Source: Pseudomonas fluorescens (GTDB lineage: Bacteria; Pseudomonadota; Gammaproteobacteria; Pseudomonadales; Pseudomonadaceae). From it: a stretch of DNA of 64,000 nt. The notes beneath the pieces are model-generated. The model ran no database searches. It was not told where the DNA came from and saw nothing but the letters and a program-made list of their open reading frames with translations. This document shows, in pieces, positions 43,086-52,524 of this stretch. Position 1 is the stretch's first letter. Every line of letters starts with the position of its first letter. The stretch is from the NCBI RefSeq assembly GCF_040448305.1, contig NZ_CP148752.1, positions 2,666,001-2,730,000 of the forward strand, given 5' to 3'. The translations under genes were made by a program, and so were the position numbers.

Positions 43086-44186
43086 ATGGACTCAATGAAA
43101 CGCATACTGGGCGCCACCGTTTGCGGACTGTCGCTGCTGGCCAGCGCAGTGCACGCCGAACAGCGCGAATTGCGGGTGTACAACTGGGCGGACTACATCC
43201 TGCCGTCCGTGCCCAAGGATTTCGCCAAGGACACCGGGATCAAGGTGACCTGGGACACCTTCGACACCAACGAGTCCCTGGAAGCCAAGCTGCTGACCGG
43301 CAACTCGGGCTACGACCTGGTGGTGCCGTCGAACCAGTTCATCGAAACCCAGATCAAGGCAGGCGTGTTCCAGAAACTCGACAAGTCCAAACTGCCGAAC
43401 TGGTCGCACCAAGACCCGGCCTTGCTCAAGCTGCTGGACAAGAACGACCCGGGCAACCAGTACGGCGTGCCCTACATGTACGGCACCGTGCTGATCGGCT
43501 TCAACCCGGCCAAGGTCAAGGCGGCGCTGGGCGAGAATGCGCCGGTGGACAGCTGGGACCTGGTGTTCAAGCCCGAGAACATGGAGAAGCTCAAGGCCTG
43601 TGGCGTTGCCATGCTCGACTCGCCGTCGGAGATCCTGCCGCTGGCCCTGCATTACCTGGGGCTGGACCCGAACAGCCAGAACCCGGATGACTACGAAAAA
43701 GCCAAAGCGCTGATGCTCAAGGTTCGCCCTTACGTCACCTACTTCAACTCCGCCAAGTACATGACCGACATCGCCAACGGCGATATCTGCGTGGCCATCG
43801 GTTACTCCGGCAGCTTCTACCAATTCGGCAATCGCGCCAAAGAGGCGGGCAACGGTGTGGTCGTCGACTGGCGCCTGCCGAAAGAAGGCGCGCCGATCTG
43901 GTTCGACACCTTCGCCATCCCGAAAAGCGCGAAGAACGTCGCCGAGGCCCACGAATTCCTCAACCACCTGCTGGACCCGAAAGTCATCGCGCCGATCAGC
44001 GACTTCCTCGGTTACCCGAATGCCAACAAGGACTCGCTGGCGCTGATCAACAAGGACATCACCGGCAACCCGAACCTGACACCGACCAGCGAGGCATTGA
44101 AGACGCTGTACGTCGTGCAGCCATTGCCGCAAAAGCTTGAGCGGGTGCGTACCCGGGTCTGGACCAGCATCAAGTCCGATCAGTAA
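43086..44186 (+). CDS. Polyamine-type ABC substrate-binding protein (PotF/SpuD-like), orphan
   Basis: 366 residues from the ATG at 43086, signal peptide ending AVHA. Polyamine-binding hallmarks: LRVYNWADYILPSVPKDF, GYDLVVPSNQF, VPYMYGTVLIGFN, DSPSEILPLALHYLG and the late WFDTFAIPKSAKN. It is soluble in the periplasm and would deliver putrescine- or spermidine-like ligands. No permease or ATPase gene flanks it, so it must work with a transporter encoded elsewhere. Confidence 0.9.
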   Translation: MDSMKRILGATVCGLSLLASAVHAEQRELRVYNWADYILPSVPKDFAKDTGIKVTWDTFDTNESLEAKLLTGNSGYDLVVPSNQFIETQIKAGVFQKLDKSKLPNWSHQDPALLKLLDKNDPGNQYGVPYMYGTVLIGFNPAKVKAALGENAPVDSWDLVFKPENMEKLKACGVAMLDSPSEILPLALHYLGLDPNSQNPDDYEKAKALMLKVRPYVTYFNSAKYMTDIANGDICVAIGYSGSFYQFGNRAKEAGNGVVVDWRLPKEGAPIWFDTFAIPKSAKNVAEAHEFLNHLLDPKVIAPISDFLGYPNANKDSLALINKDITGNPNLTPTSEALKTLYVVQPLPQKLERVRTRVWTSIKSDQ

Positions 44187-44210
44187 CCCCGGGATATTTA
44201 TGTGAAATCC

Positions 44211-44302
44211 CTGTAGGAGCGAGCCTGCTCGCGATGGCGGTGGATCAGTCCACATCTGCATTGACTGACACTCCGCCTTCGCGAGCAGGCTCGCTCCTAC
44301 AG
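44211..44302. repeat. REP doublet
   Basis: Arms CTGTAGGAGCGAGCCTGCTC and GAGCAGGCTCGCTCCTACAG, spacer with CATCTGCATTGACTGACACTCC. It lies between the convergent PotF-like and AraC genes. Confidence 0.9.
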
Positions 44303-44364
44303 TTGATTGATGTCGAACACAAATCCCGCGGACGACGATGATCCGGTGTGGGAAGGTGCAAGGC

Positions 44365-45165
44365 TCAGCGAAAAAACTCCCCCGGTGTTTCGCCGAACTG
44401 CTGGCGGAAGGCAGCGATAAACGCTGACGTCGAGTCGTAGCCACAGGCCAACGCGACGTCGGTCACTCGCTCGCCCTGTTCCAGTGGCGTCAGGGCGCCG
44501 AGCAGGCGCAAACGCTGGCGCCAGGCGCGAAAGGTCAGGCCGGTGTCGCGCAAGAACAGGCGACTGAGGGTTTTCTCGGTGACGCCGAATTGGTTGCTCC
44601 AGTGACTGAGGGTGGTCTGTTGCTCCGGGTGCGACTCCAGGCTTTGGGCGATTTGCCGCAATCGGCTGTCCTGGGGCAGGGGCAGCATCAAATCGATCTG
44701 TGGCGCCTCCGCCAATTGATCCAGAATCACCTGGGCCAACCGGCCGTGCGGACCGTCCTGATCGTATTCCACCGGAACCTGACTGAAGGCACGGATCAAC
44801 TCGCGCAACAAATCGCTGACCCCCAACACATGACAGCCCGGCGGCGCCCACGTCGAAACGCTGCAATCGATGTACAGGCTGCGCATTTCCGTGCGCGGCG
44901 AGCTGAACACCCGGTGCGGCATGCCCGCCGGAATCCACACCGCACGCTCCGGCGGGGCGACGAAACGGCCGACGCCGGTCTGTATTTCGAGCACGCCCGC
45001 AATCGCATAGGAAAGCTGCACCCACGGATGGCTGTGGCGCCGGGTCAGGGCGCGATTGGGCAGCGATTCGGTACGACCGTAGAGCGGTCGTGGCAGGCTG
45101 GACAGCCCGGGAATACTGCGTCGAACACTCTTGTCATGTCCTTTGGGCGGCATCAGCTGGCTCAT
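44365..45165 (-). CDS. AraC family regulator with cupin domain
   Basis: 266 residues from the ATG at 45165; the frame is open for 127 codons more but that part runs through the divergent transporter gene. N-terminal cupin-type arm (RRHSHPWVQLSYAIAGVLEIQT, WIPAGMPHRV) and C-terminal double HTH (LSHWSNQFGVTEKTLSRLFLRDTG and VTDVALACGYDSTSAFIAAFRQQFG in part). It is divergent from the transporter gene at 45239, 73 bp apart, and probably controls it. Confidence 0.88.
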   Translation of the reverse strand: MSQLMPPKGHDKSVRRSIPGLSSLPRPLYGRTESLPNRALTRRHSHPWVQLSYAIAGVLEIQTGVGRFVAPPERAVWIPAGMPHRVFSSPRTEMRSLYIDCSVSTWAPPGCHVLGVSDLLRELIRAFSQVPVEYDQDGPHGRLAQVILDQLAEAPQIDLMLPLPQDSRLRQIAQSLESHPEQQTTLSHWSNQFGVTEKTLSRLFLRDTGLTFRAWRQRLRLLGALTPLEQGERVTDVALACGYDSTSAFIAAFRQQFGETPGEFFR

Positions 45166-45238
45166 CGGCGTTAGTCGGTAATTCCCAGTCACGTTAGAGT
45201 CGCTTTCACGTACTGGCAACCCCCGGATGATCAACCCC

Positions 45239-46237
45239 ATGACTCGCCCCCGTCTGTTACCCGACAACTTCACACTGACCCTGATCGGCGTTGTGACGCT
45301 CGCCAGCCTGCTGCCTGCCAGCGGCCAGGTCGCGGTCGGTTTTGGCTGGCTGACCAACATCGCCATCGCGCTGTTGTTTTTTCTGCATGGCGCCAAGCTG
45401 TCCCGCGAATCGATCATCGCCGGTGCCGGGCACTGGCGCCTGCATTTGCTGGTGTTCAGCCTGACCTTCGTGCTGTTCCCGCTGCTCGGCCTGGCGCTCA
45501 AGCCGCTGCTGTCGCCGTTGATCGGCAATGACCTGTACATGGGCATGCTTTACCTGTGTGCGCTGCCCGCCACGGTGCAGTCGGCGATTGCCTTTACTTC
45601 GCTGGCGCGGGGCAATATCCCGGCGGCGATTTGCAGCGCGGCGGCGTCGAGCCTGTTCGGGATTTTTCTCACGCCGTTGCTGGTGACCCTGCTGCTGAAT
45701 GTCCACGGCGAAGGCTCCTCGACCCTCGACGCCATCCTCAAGATCAGCGTGCAGTTGTTGCTGCCGTTCATTGCCGGGCAGATCGCGCGGCGCTGGATCG
45801 GCGACTGGGTGGCGCGCAACAAGAGCTGGTTGAAGTTCGTCGATCAGGGTTCGATTTTGCTGGTGGTCTACGGCGCGTTCAGCGAGGCGGTGATCGAAGG
45901 CCTCTGGCAGCAGATTCCGCTGCTGGATCTGGTCGGGCTGGTGCTGGTCTGCTGCATCGTTCTGGCGCTGGTGTTGCTGGCGTCGACCGTACTGGGCAAG
46001 GCATTCGGCTTCAACCAGGAGGACCGCATCACCATTCTCTTCTGCGGTTCGAAGAAAAGCCTGGCGACCGGCGTGCCGATGGCGCAGGTGCTGTTTGCCG
46101 GTAGCACCATTGGCTTGCTGATCTTGCCGCTGATGCTGTTCCACCAGATTCAACTGATGGTCTGTGCGGTGTTGGCGCAGCGTTATGCCAAGCGGCCGGA
46201 ATCGATTTCGGAACTGATGGCTCAGGTTGACCCCTGA
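45239..46237 (+). CDS. Bile acid:sodium symporter family transporter (YfeH-like)
   Basis: 332 residues from the ATG at 45239 (MTRPRLLPDNF); an ATG at 45227 is also possible. About ten membrane helices. Family segments: FFLHGAKLSRESIIAG, LYLCALPATVQSAIAFTSLARGN with the sodium-site pattern, and FCGSKKSLATGVPMAQVLF. This SBF-like/YfeH group carries organic anions, but its substrates are poorly known. It pairs with a divergent AraC regulator. Confidence 0.87.
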   Translation: MTRPRLLPDNFTLTLIGVVTLASLLPASGQVAVGFGWLTNIAIALLFFLHGAKLSRESIIAGAGHWRLHLLVFSLTFVLFPLLGLALKPLLSPLIGNDLYMGMLYLCALPATVQSAIAFTSLARGNIPAAICSAAASSLFGIFLTPLLVTLLLNVHGEGSSTLDAILKISVQLLLPFIAGQIARRWIGDWVARNKSWLKFVDQGSILLVVYGAFSEAVIEGLWQQIPLLDLVGLVLVCCIVLALVLLASTVLGKAFGFNQEDRITILFCGSKKSLATGVPMAQVLFAGSTIGLLILPLMLFHQIQLMVCAVLAQRYAKRPESISELMAQVDP

Positions 46238-46282
46238 TTTGCCAGCCATGGCGGCTCGAGTGAGCCGCCACGGTTTTACCGG

Positions 46283-47998
46283 TCAGCGCTTGTCAGCGAC
46301 CAATGGCGGGGTGCGCGGCGGGATCATGCGTTTATTCCCGGTCGATTCGAACGCCGACGCCAGGTGCAGCAGCGACGAGTCGTCATAGGCGCGCCCGGCA
46401 AACGTCAGGCCGACCGGCATGCCGATGTCCGGCATCACGCCCATCGGCACGGTGACCGTTGGCACGCCGAGGTGACGGATGGCGAGGTTGCCGTTGGCGA
46501 CCCACACGCCGTTGCTCCAGGCGATATCCGCCGATTGCGGATCGACATCGGCATTCGCCGGGCCCACATCGGCGACCGTCGGGAACAGCACCGCATCGAG
46601 GCCCAGGCGATCCATCCAGTCTTCCAGATCGATCTTGCGGGTTTTTTCCAGCCCGCGCAGGCCGTCCGGCATCGTGCTGATCTGGTCCCACGGGGTGATG
46701 CCACGCTCGGCCATGCGCACGTATTCGTCCATGCCGGCAACCAGGTCGCCCTCGCGGTTGGGCAGGGTGCCTGGGTCGTGAGGGAAGATCTGCGGGCCAT
46801 CGACATCGACCAGACGATTCAGTTTCGGATCGCCGTTGGCTTGCAGGAAGTCATCGAAGGCCCAAGCCGTCAGGTCCCACAATTCGTGGTGCAGAAATTC
46901 CTTGGAGACGATGCCACGATTGAACACGGTCGGCGCGCCAGGGCGATCACCCTCGCAATTGGAGACCAGCGGGAAGTCCACTTCGAGCACTTCGGCGCCC
47001 GCGGCTTCGAGGGCCTTGCGCGCTTGTTCCCAGAGTCCGATCACCGAAGGACGGGTGTTGATGCGTTGGCCGGTCGGCCCACCGATGCCCGGCGCTTCGG
47101 AGGTACCCGCTTCAGGGTCGGCGTTGATGTACATGCGTGGAATGCCGAACTTCTTGCCGGCAAGTGCCTCGCTGTTGGCGGCCAGCGCCGGGTAGGATTT
47201 GGGGCGCACCAAGGACGAACTCGGGATCGGCACCCAGGGTTGCAGGCGCCACAGGTCGCCACGGGTGTCCGGGTCATCGGCCACTACCACGTCGAGCACT
47301 TCGAGCAGGTCGGCCATGGTCCGGGCGAACGGCACGACCACGTCCATGGTCGGGGTCAACGGCCAGTTGCCGCGCACCGAAATCACTCCGCGCGAAGGCG
47401 TGTAGGCACACAAACCATTGTTCGAGGCCGGGCCACGGCCGCTCGACCAGGTTTCTTCCGCCAGGCCGAATGCCGCGAAGCTCGCGGCAGTGGCAGTACC
47501 CGCGCCGTTCGACGAACCGGAGGCGAACGGGGCGGTGAGGTAGTCAGCGTTGTACGGGCTCTCGGCGCGGCCGTAGACGCCACGTTGCATCCCGCCGTTG
47601 GCCATCGGCGGCATGTTGGTCTTGCCCAGGCAGATCGCCCCGGCGGCGCGCAGGCGTTCGATGGTGAACGCATCGCGATAGGCGACCAGGTCCTTGAAGG
47701 CCGGGCTGCCGGAAGCGGCGGTCAGGCCCTTGACCAGATAGCTGTCCTTGGCGGTGTAAGGGATACCGTCCAGCGCGCCCAGCGTCTGGCCCTTGGCACG
47801 ACGGGCGTCGGACGCCTGGGCCTCGGCAAGCGCCTTGGGGTTGCGCACCACGACCGCGTTCAGCGCCGTAGGCGTTTCGGGGCCGTCATAGGCGTCGATC
47901 CGCGCGAGATAAGCCTGGACCAGTTCAACCGAGGTGGTCTGGCCGGATTCGAGCGCGGCGCGCAGCTCGGCAATGGAAACTTCGGTAACTTCGATCAT
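46283..47998 (-). CDS. Amidase (amidase signature family)
   Basis: 571 residues. The Ser-cisSer-Lys triad can be placed: Lys84 in GIPYTAKDSY, cis-Ser162 in ASGSSNGAGTATA, and nucleophile Ser186 in EETWSSGRGPAS, where the usual TGGSIR reads TWSSGR. The spacing of 24 residues between the two serines is canonical. It hydrolyses a carboxamide to acid and ammonia, and it is larger than most due to insertions after residue 230. It stands alone, convergent with the symporter; no shared operator is present upstream. It could belong to the nitrogen-compound regulon, but this is unproven. Confidence 0.86.
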   Translation of the reverse strand: MIEVTEVSIAELRAALESGQTTSVELVQAYLARIDAYDGPETPTALNAVVVRNPKALAEAQASDARRAKGQTLGALDGIPYTAKDSYLVKGLTAASGSPAFKDLVAYRDAFTIERLRAAGAICLGKTNMPPMANGGMQRGVYGRAESPYNADYLTAPFASGSSNGAGTATAASFAAFGLAEETWSSGRGPASNNGLCAYTPSRGVISVRGNWPLTPTMDVVVPFARTMADLLEVLDVVVADDPDTRGDLWRLQPWVPIPSSSLVRPKSYPALAANSEALAGKKFGIPRMYINADPEAGTSEAPGIGGPTGQRINTRPSVIGLWEQARKALEAAGAEVLEVDFPLVSNCEGDRPGAPTVFNRGIVSKEFLHHELWDLTAWAFDDFLQANGDPKLNRLVDVDGPQIFPHDPGTLPNREGDLVAGMDEYVRMAERGITPWDQISTMPDGLRGLEKTRKIDLEDWMDRLGLDAVLFPTVADVGPANADVDPQSADIAWSNGVWVANGNLAIRHLGVPTVTVPMGVMPDIGMPVGLTFAGRAYDDSSLLHLASAFESTGNKRMIPPRTPPLVADKR

Positions 47999-48183
47999 GC
48001 TGCCACCGCCGCTTGCAGGTGGAGGGTCCCAAACACTTCACTTTTCTCGAAATGGACTTTCATATCGTTATTCTCGTTGCACTGTGTGGCACGACAGGGT
48101 CGGGTGTTAAAAATACTGAGCACTATTTAGCATTAAACCGGGATTTTAGGAATCCGTTGTCCAATTTATCTTACAGGCGACAG

Positions 48184-48218
48184 AAAAAAGGCCACCACAA
48201 CCCGACGTTGTGGTGGCC
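48184..48218 (-). terminator. Rho-independent terminator of the ABC importer operon
   Basis: A perfect 12-bp stem GGCCACCACAAC (48190-48201) with GTTGTGGTGGCC (48207-48218), loop CCGAC. On the minus strand it is followed by a T-tract (48184-48189), 45 bases after the ATPase stop codon. The 264-bp gap 47999-48262 otherwise holds the amidase promoter region. Confidence 0.92.
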
Positions 48219-48262
48219 CGAGGGTGACTCATTATAGTGGCCCGCGCGCGCAGGCCAATGGA

Positions 48263-49417
48263 TCAGTGAGCGCCGGCGGCCTTGTTCAGGTCGCTTTCGG
48301 CCCATTCGGTGTAGACGCAGGCATCTGCCGTGGCCCAGCGCACCCGCACCGGGTCGCCGGCCTTGAGCGGCATGCCGGCGGCGGACAGCGCCTTGACCGT
48401 CATCGAGGTGCCGCCAGCGGTGACCACGCTGCAGGTCTGGCTTTCGCCGAGAAACAGCACTTCCACGACCTTGGCCGTCACTTCGTTCCAGCCGGCGGCC
48501 AGCGGTTCGGCAGTGGCTTGTTCATTGCTCAGGGCCAGGGCTTTTTCCGGACGTACCATCAGCAGCACGTCCTGATCGGTTTGCAGGCCGGCGGTGAGTC
48601 GGATCGACAGCGGCTGCCCCTCGAAGGTCGCCACCGCATTACCCTGGGCCTTGAGCTTGAGGAAGTTCGAGTTGCCGAGGAACGAGGCGACAAAGGCGTT
48701 CGGCGGATTCTGGTACAGGTCATAACCGCTGCCGAGGCCGACGATCTTGCCGTGGCTGAAAATCGCGATGCGCTGGGACAAACGCATGGCTTCTTCCTGG
48801 TCGTGGGTCACGTAGACGATGGTGATGCCCAGGCGCCGATGCAGCTGACGCAGTTCATCCTGCAAGTCTTCGCGCAGTTTTTTGTCCAGTGCACCGAGAG
48901 GTTCGTCCATCAGCAGGATGCGTGGTTCGTAAACCAGCGCCCGTGCAATGGCGACGCGTTGCTGCTGGCCACCGGAGAGTTGCGAAGGGCGGCGATGGGC
49001 AAATTGCTCAAGCTGCACCAGCTTGAGCATCGCATCGACCCGGCGCTCGCGTTCGGCGGCGGCCAGTTTGCGGATGGCCAACGGGAACGCAATGTTGTCG
49101 CGCACGGAGAGGTGCGGGAACAGTGAGTAGCGCTGGAACACCATGCCGATGTCGCGTTTGTGCGGCGGCACGTTGACCAGCGACTGGCCGTTGACCAGGA
49201 TCTCGCCGCTGCTCGGGGTTTCGAAGCCGGCCAGCATCGACAGCGTGGTGCTTTTGCCCGAGCCGCTGGAGCCGAGGAAGGTGAGAAATTCACCGTCCTT
49301 GATGTCCAGCGAGATGTTGTCCACGGCGGCGAAGTCGCCGTAGTGCTTGTTCAGGTTACGCAGGCTGACCAGGGGTTTGTCATTTTGCTGCGCGGAATCT
49401 TTGATCACTGCACTCAT
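48263..49417 (-). CDS. ABC transporter ATP-binding protein (PotA-like)
   Basis: 384 residues from the ATG at 49417 with GGAG upstream. Walker A LGSSGSGKST, Q-loop VFQRYSLFPHL, signature LSGGQQQRVAIARAL, Walker B RILLMDEPLGALD, switch His in YVTHDQEEA. The C-terminal TOBE_2 domain is present (about residues 290-384). It powers the Pot-type importer encoded by the upstream genes; last gene of a four-gene operon. Confidence 0.92.
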   Translation of the reverse strand: MSAVIKDSAQQNDKPLVSLRNLNKHYGDFAAVDNISLDIKDGEFLTFLGSSGSGKSTTLSMLAGFETPSSGEILVNGQSLVNVPPHKRDIGMVFQRYSLFPHLSVRDNIAFPLAIRKLAAAERERRVDAMLKLVQLEQFAHRRPSQLSGGQQQRVAIARALVYEPRILLMDEPLGALDKKLREDLQDELRQLHRRLGITIVYVTHDQEEAMRLSQRIAIFSHGKIVGLGSGYDLYQNPPNAFVASFLGNSNFLKLKAQGNAVATFEGQPLSIRLTAGLQTDQDVLLMVRPEKALALSNEQATAEPLAAGWNEVTAKVVEVLFLGESQTCSVVTAGGTSMTVKALSAAGMPLKAGDPVRVRWATADACVYTEWAESDLNKAAGAH

Positions 49418-49433
49418 GTCGTACTCCTGGCGC

Positions 49434-50243
49434 TCAAGCGCTGATTTCGTTGCGCCGGCGCAGGGCAGCGGCGATGACCATGACCAATACCGAGAGGCCA
49501 ATCAGCAGCGTCGAAGCGACGGCGATCACGGGCGTCAGGTCCTGGCGCAGGGTGGTCCACATTTTCACGGGAAGGGTTTGCAGGGTCGGGCTGGCCATCA
49601 TCACGCTCAGCACCACTTCATCCCACGAGACGAGGAAGGCGAAGAGGGCGCCGGCCACCATGCCCGGACGGATCGCCGGGAAGGTCACCTTGAATACCGC
49701 TTGCAGGCGTGAGGCGCCGCAGATCACCGCGGCATCCTCGATCGACTGGTCGAACAGCTTCAGCGAATTGATGATCGAGATGATGGTGAACGGCAGCGCG
49801 ACGATGACGTGGCTGACCACGAACGCGAACATGGTCCCGGTGTAACCCAGTTTCAGGAACAGCGCGTACACCGCCACCGCGATGATCACCAGCGGCACGA
49901 TCATCGGCAGGGTGAACAGGCCGTAGAGCATTTCCCGGCCGGGGAAGCGGCCACGCACCAGGGCGAACGCAGTCGGCAGGCCCAGCGCGACGGCGAAGAA
50001 CGTGGTCAGCACCGCGACTTTCAGGCTGGCCATGGCGGCGTTCATCCAGTCGGCATTGGAGAAGAACTGGCCGTACCATTTCAGCGTCCAGCCCGGCGGC
50101 GGGAACACCAGCCACTGGGACGAGCCGAACGACAGCAGCACGATGAACACGATCGGCAGCAGCAGGAACAGACCGATCAGCCCGGTGGTGGCATACAGGC
50201 CGAAGCGCATGCGCCGGCTCATGGCATTGGGGGTCAGGAGCAT
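49434..50243 (-). CDS. ABC transporter permease (PotC-like)
   Basis: 269 residues with six membrane helices and the EAA loop reading EDAAVICGASRLQAVFKVTFPAIRPG in two pieces. It belongs to the spermidine/putrescine-type permeases. It lies 6 bases after the PotB-like gene and 16 before the ATPase gene. Confidence 0.92.
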   Translation of the reverse strand: MLLTPNAMSRRMRFGLYATTGLIGLFLLLPIVFIVLLSFGSSQWLVFPPPGWTLKWYGQFFSNADWMNAAMASLKVAVLTTFFAVALGLPTAFALVRGRFPGREMLYGLFTLPMIVPLVIIAVAVYALFLKLGYTGTMFAFVVSHVIVALPFTIISIINSLKLFDQSIEDAAVICGASRLQAVFKVTFPAIRPGMVAGALFAFLVSWDEVVLSVMMASPTLQTLPVKMWTTLRQDLTPVIAVASTLLIGLSVLVMVIAAALRRRNEISA

Positions 50244-50249
50244 GACGGC

Positions 50250-51182
50250 TTACCTCGCGTTGCTGGCGCCAACCGGGGATTCCGGCTGGAGCTTCAGGTA
50301 GAAGTAGAACAACACCAGCGTGATCACGATCAGCAACGCGGCGCCAGCGCTGGCCAGGCCCCAGTTGAGGAACGACTGCACCTGCTGAATGATGAACTCG
50401 GGCAGCATCATGTTCTGCGCACCGCCCAGCAGCGCCGGGGTCACGTAGTAACCGAGGGACATCACGAACACCATCAGGCCGCCGGAGAACAGCCCCGGCC
50501 GGCACAGCGGCAGGAACACCCGGAAGAAGTTGGTCCAGGGGCTGGCGCCGCAGATCGAGCCGGCCTGCAGGATCATCGGGTCGATGGCCTGCATGGTCGC
50601 CTGCAACGGCAGCACGATGAACGGGATCATGATGTAGCTCATGCCGATCACCACGCCGGTGAGGTTGTGTACCATCTCCAGCGGTTGATCGATGATGCCC
50701 ATGGCCATCAACGCCTTGTTGATCACCCCGGAGGCTTGCAGCAACACCAGCCAGGAGTAGGTGCGGGCGAGCAGGCTGGTCCACATCGACAGCAGCACGA
50801 TGTTCAGGATCCAGCGACCCCAGCCACGGGGCACCAGGGTGATCGCCCAGGCCAGCGGGAAGCCCAGCAACAGACTGAACAGGGTCACTAGGCCGGCCAC
50901 CGAGAAGGTGTTGAGCAACACCCGGGCATAGGCCGAGTTGGCGAACAGCTGTTCGTAGTTGCCCAGGCCCGGCACCGGTTCCAGCACGCCGCGCAGCAGC
51001 AGGCCAATCAACGGCGCGAGAAAGAACAGGCCGAGAAACAGCAGGGCGGGCACCAGGTTGCTCGCGCCACGCCAGCGCTGGGCCAGGCTCGGCGATTGCG
51101 TCATCGCAGCTGCCTTGCCGGCAGCGCCAGGGGCGCTCCCGACTGACGTGGATGGACGGGATGCGGTTACCGCCATTTTCAT
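50250..51182 (-). CDS. ABC transporter permease (PotB-like)
   Basis: 310 residues if started at the ATG 51182, which overlaps the binding-protein stop codon (ATGA); an ATG two codons in (51176) is the alternative. A Ser/Ala-rich cytosolic tail of about 35 residues precedes six membrane helices. The EAA loop reads AGSICGASPWTNFFRVFLPLCRPG. It pairs with the PotC-like permease. Confidence 0.9.
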   Translation of the reverse strand: MKMAVTASRPSTSVGSAPGAAGKAAAMTQSPSLAQRWRGASNLVPALLFLGLFFLAPLIGLLLRGVLEPVPGLGNYEQLFANSAYARVLLNTFSVAGLVTLFSLLLGFPLAWAITLVPRGWGRWILNIVLLSMWTSLLARTYSWLVLLQASGVINKALMAMGIIDQPLEMVHNLTGVVIGMSYIMIPFIVLPLQATMQAIDPMILQAGSICGASPWTNFFRVFLPLCRPGLFSGGLMVFVMSLGYYVTPALLGGAQNMMLPEFIIQQVQSFLNWGLASAGAALLIVITLVLFYFYLKLQPESPVGASNAR

Positions 51183-52204
51183 TTGACCAGCCATTCGTTC
51201 CACCGTGTCGCGATGGCCGGACCGTTCTTGGCCCAGTACGCGAAATCAAGAGTGATCTGATCCTTTGCGTAAGCGGTCGGCAGGTTCGGCGCCAGCGTCG
51301 AGTCCAGGCGTGCCACGCTGTCGACGTTGACCGGGGCGTAGGCGGTCAGGTTGGAGAAGTCCGCCTGGCCCTTGGCACTGCTGGCGTTGGCCAGGAACTT
51401 CATCGCCGCGTCCTTGTTTTTCGAACCCTTGGGAATGACCAGGATGTCGGCCATGACCAGGTTCTGCTTCCAGCTTACGCCGACCGGGGCGCCGTCTTCT
51501 TGCAGGGCATGAATCCGGCCGTTCCAGAACTGGCCCATGCTCGCTTCACCGGAGGCCAGCAGCTGCTGCGACTGCGCGCCGCCGCCCCACCAGACGATGT
51601 CTTTCTTGATGGTGTCGAGTTTTTTGAACGCGCGGTCCAGATCCAGCGGGTAGAGCTTGTCCGCCGCTACACCGTCGGCCAGCAGCGCCAGTTCCAGCAC
51701 GCCAGGGCTTGGCCATTTGTACAGGGCGCGTTTGCCGGGGTAGGTCTTGGTGTCGAACAGCGCGGACCAGTCTTGGGGCTTGTTGGCACCGAGCTTGCCT
51801 TCGTTGTAGCCGAGGACGAAGGAGAAGAAGAACGAGCCGACACCGTGGTCGCTGACGAAGCGCGGGTCGATCTTGTCGCGTTCAATGACTTTGAAATCGA
51901 GGGGTTCGAGCAAGCCTTCGGCAGCGGCGCGCAGGGCGAAGTCGGCTTCGACGTCGACCACGTCCCACTGCACGTTGCCGCTCTCGACCATGGCCTTGAG
52001 CTTGCCGTAGTCGGTCGGACCATCCTGCACCACGGTGATGCCGCTGGCCTTGCTGAACGGATCGGCCCAGGCCTGCTTTTGCGCATCCTGGGTGCTGCCG
52101 CCCCAACTCACGAAGTTGACGCTTTCAGCCGCCATCAGTGCCTGGCTGGTCACGCTCAGCAGTCCCGCAAAAAGAACCGCGGTCGCACGTTTGTTCAACA
52201 CCAT
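51179..52204 (-). CDS. ABC transporter substrate-binding protein (PotD/family 1-like)
   Basis: 341 residues from the ATG at 52204 (GAGGG seven bases upstream). Signal peptide ending LMAAES. The fold is that of SBP_bac family members linked to Pot-type importers: ESVNFVSWGGSTQDAQKQAW, VQWDVVDVEADFALRAA, FFSFVLGYNEGKLG and the late YWAKNGPAIATRWNEWL. It differs from PotF at the ligand-site tryptophan region, so the ligand may not be a polyamine. A 25-bp near-palindrome carrying the shared operator lies 91 bases upstream. Confidence 0.9.
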   Translation of the reverse strand: MVLNKRATAVLFAGLLSVTSQALMAAESVNFVSWGGSTQDAQKQAWADPFSKASGITVVQDGPTDYGKLKAMVESGNVQWDVVDVEADFALRAAAEGLLEPLDFKVIERDKIDPRFVSDHGVGSFFFSFVLGYNEGKLGANKPQDWSALFDTKTYPGKRALYKWPSPGVLELALLADGVAADKLYPLDLDRAFKKLDTIKKDIVWWGGGAQSQQLLASGEASMGQFWNGRIHALQEDGAPVGVSWKQNLVMADILVIPKGSKNKDAAMKFLANASSAKGQADFSNLTAYAPVNVDSVARLDSTLAPNLPTAYAKDQITLDFAYWAKNGPAIATRWNEWLVK

Positions 52205-52300
52205 TTTCACGCCCTCATTGTTGTGTTTATGAGCGGGGCTTTGAGTGCCCGCCTATCGGGAGCAACAGGTCCGTCGAGTCAGTGCTGACTGTCCGGTCTA

Positions 52301-52326
52301 TGGAATATCATATTATGGTATTCCAA
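52301..52326. promoter_or_regulatory. Shared operator, copy 4: 25-bp near-perfect palindrome (ABC importer promoter)
   Basis: Left half TGGAATATCATA (52301-52312) and right half TTATGGTATTCCA (52313-52325) mirror one another with a single mismatched pair. The minus-strand half is TTGGAATACCATAATAT (52310-52326), identical to copy 3. It lies about 100 bases upstream of the importer operon start. Confidence 0.82.
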
Positions 52327-52411
52327 ACTTTGTGCAAGCACTTTGCCGTACCGGCTATCAGCCAAAAGTGGATTTTCGGTGGTTCTGAAGATTGCCCGGC
52401 GACGCAATCCC

Positions 52412-52503
52412 CTGTGGGAGCGAGCCTGCTCGCGAAGGCGGGGTAACAGTCAACGAAGATGTTGGATGTACCTGCCTCTTCGCGAGCAGGCTCGCTCCCA
52501 CAG
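52412..52503. repeat. REP doublet
   Basis: Arms CTGTGGGAGCGAGCCTGCTC and GAGCAGGCTCGCTCCCACAG with GTTGGATGTACCTGCCTC in the spacer. It lies between the importer promoter and the ribBA stop codon. Confidence 0.9.
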
Positions 52504-52524
52504 GGAGTTGCGCCAAACCGAGGG

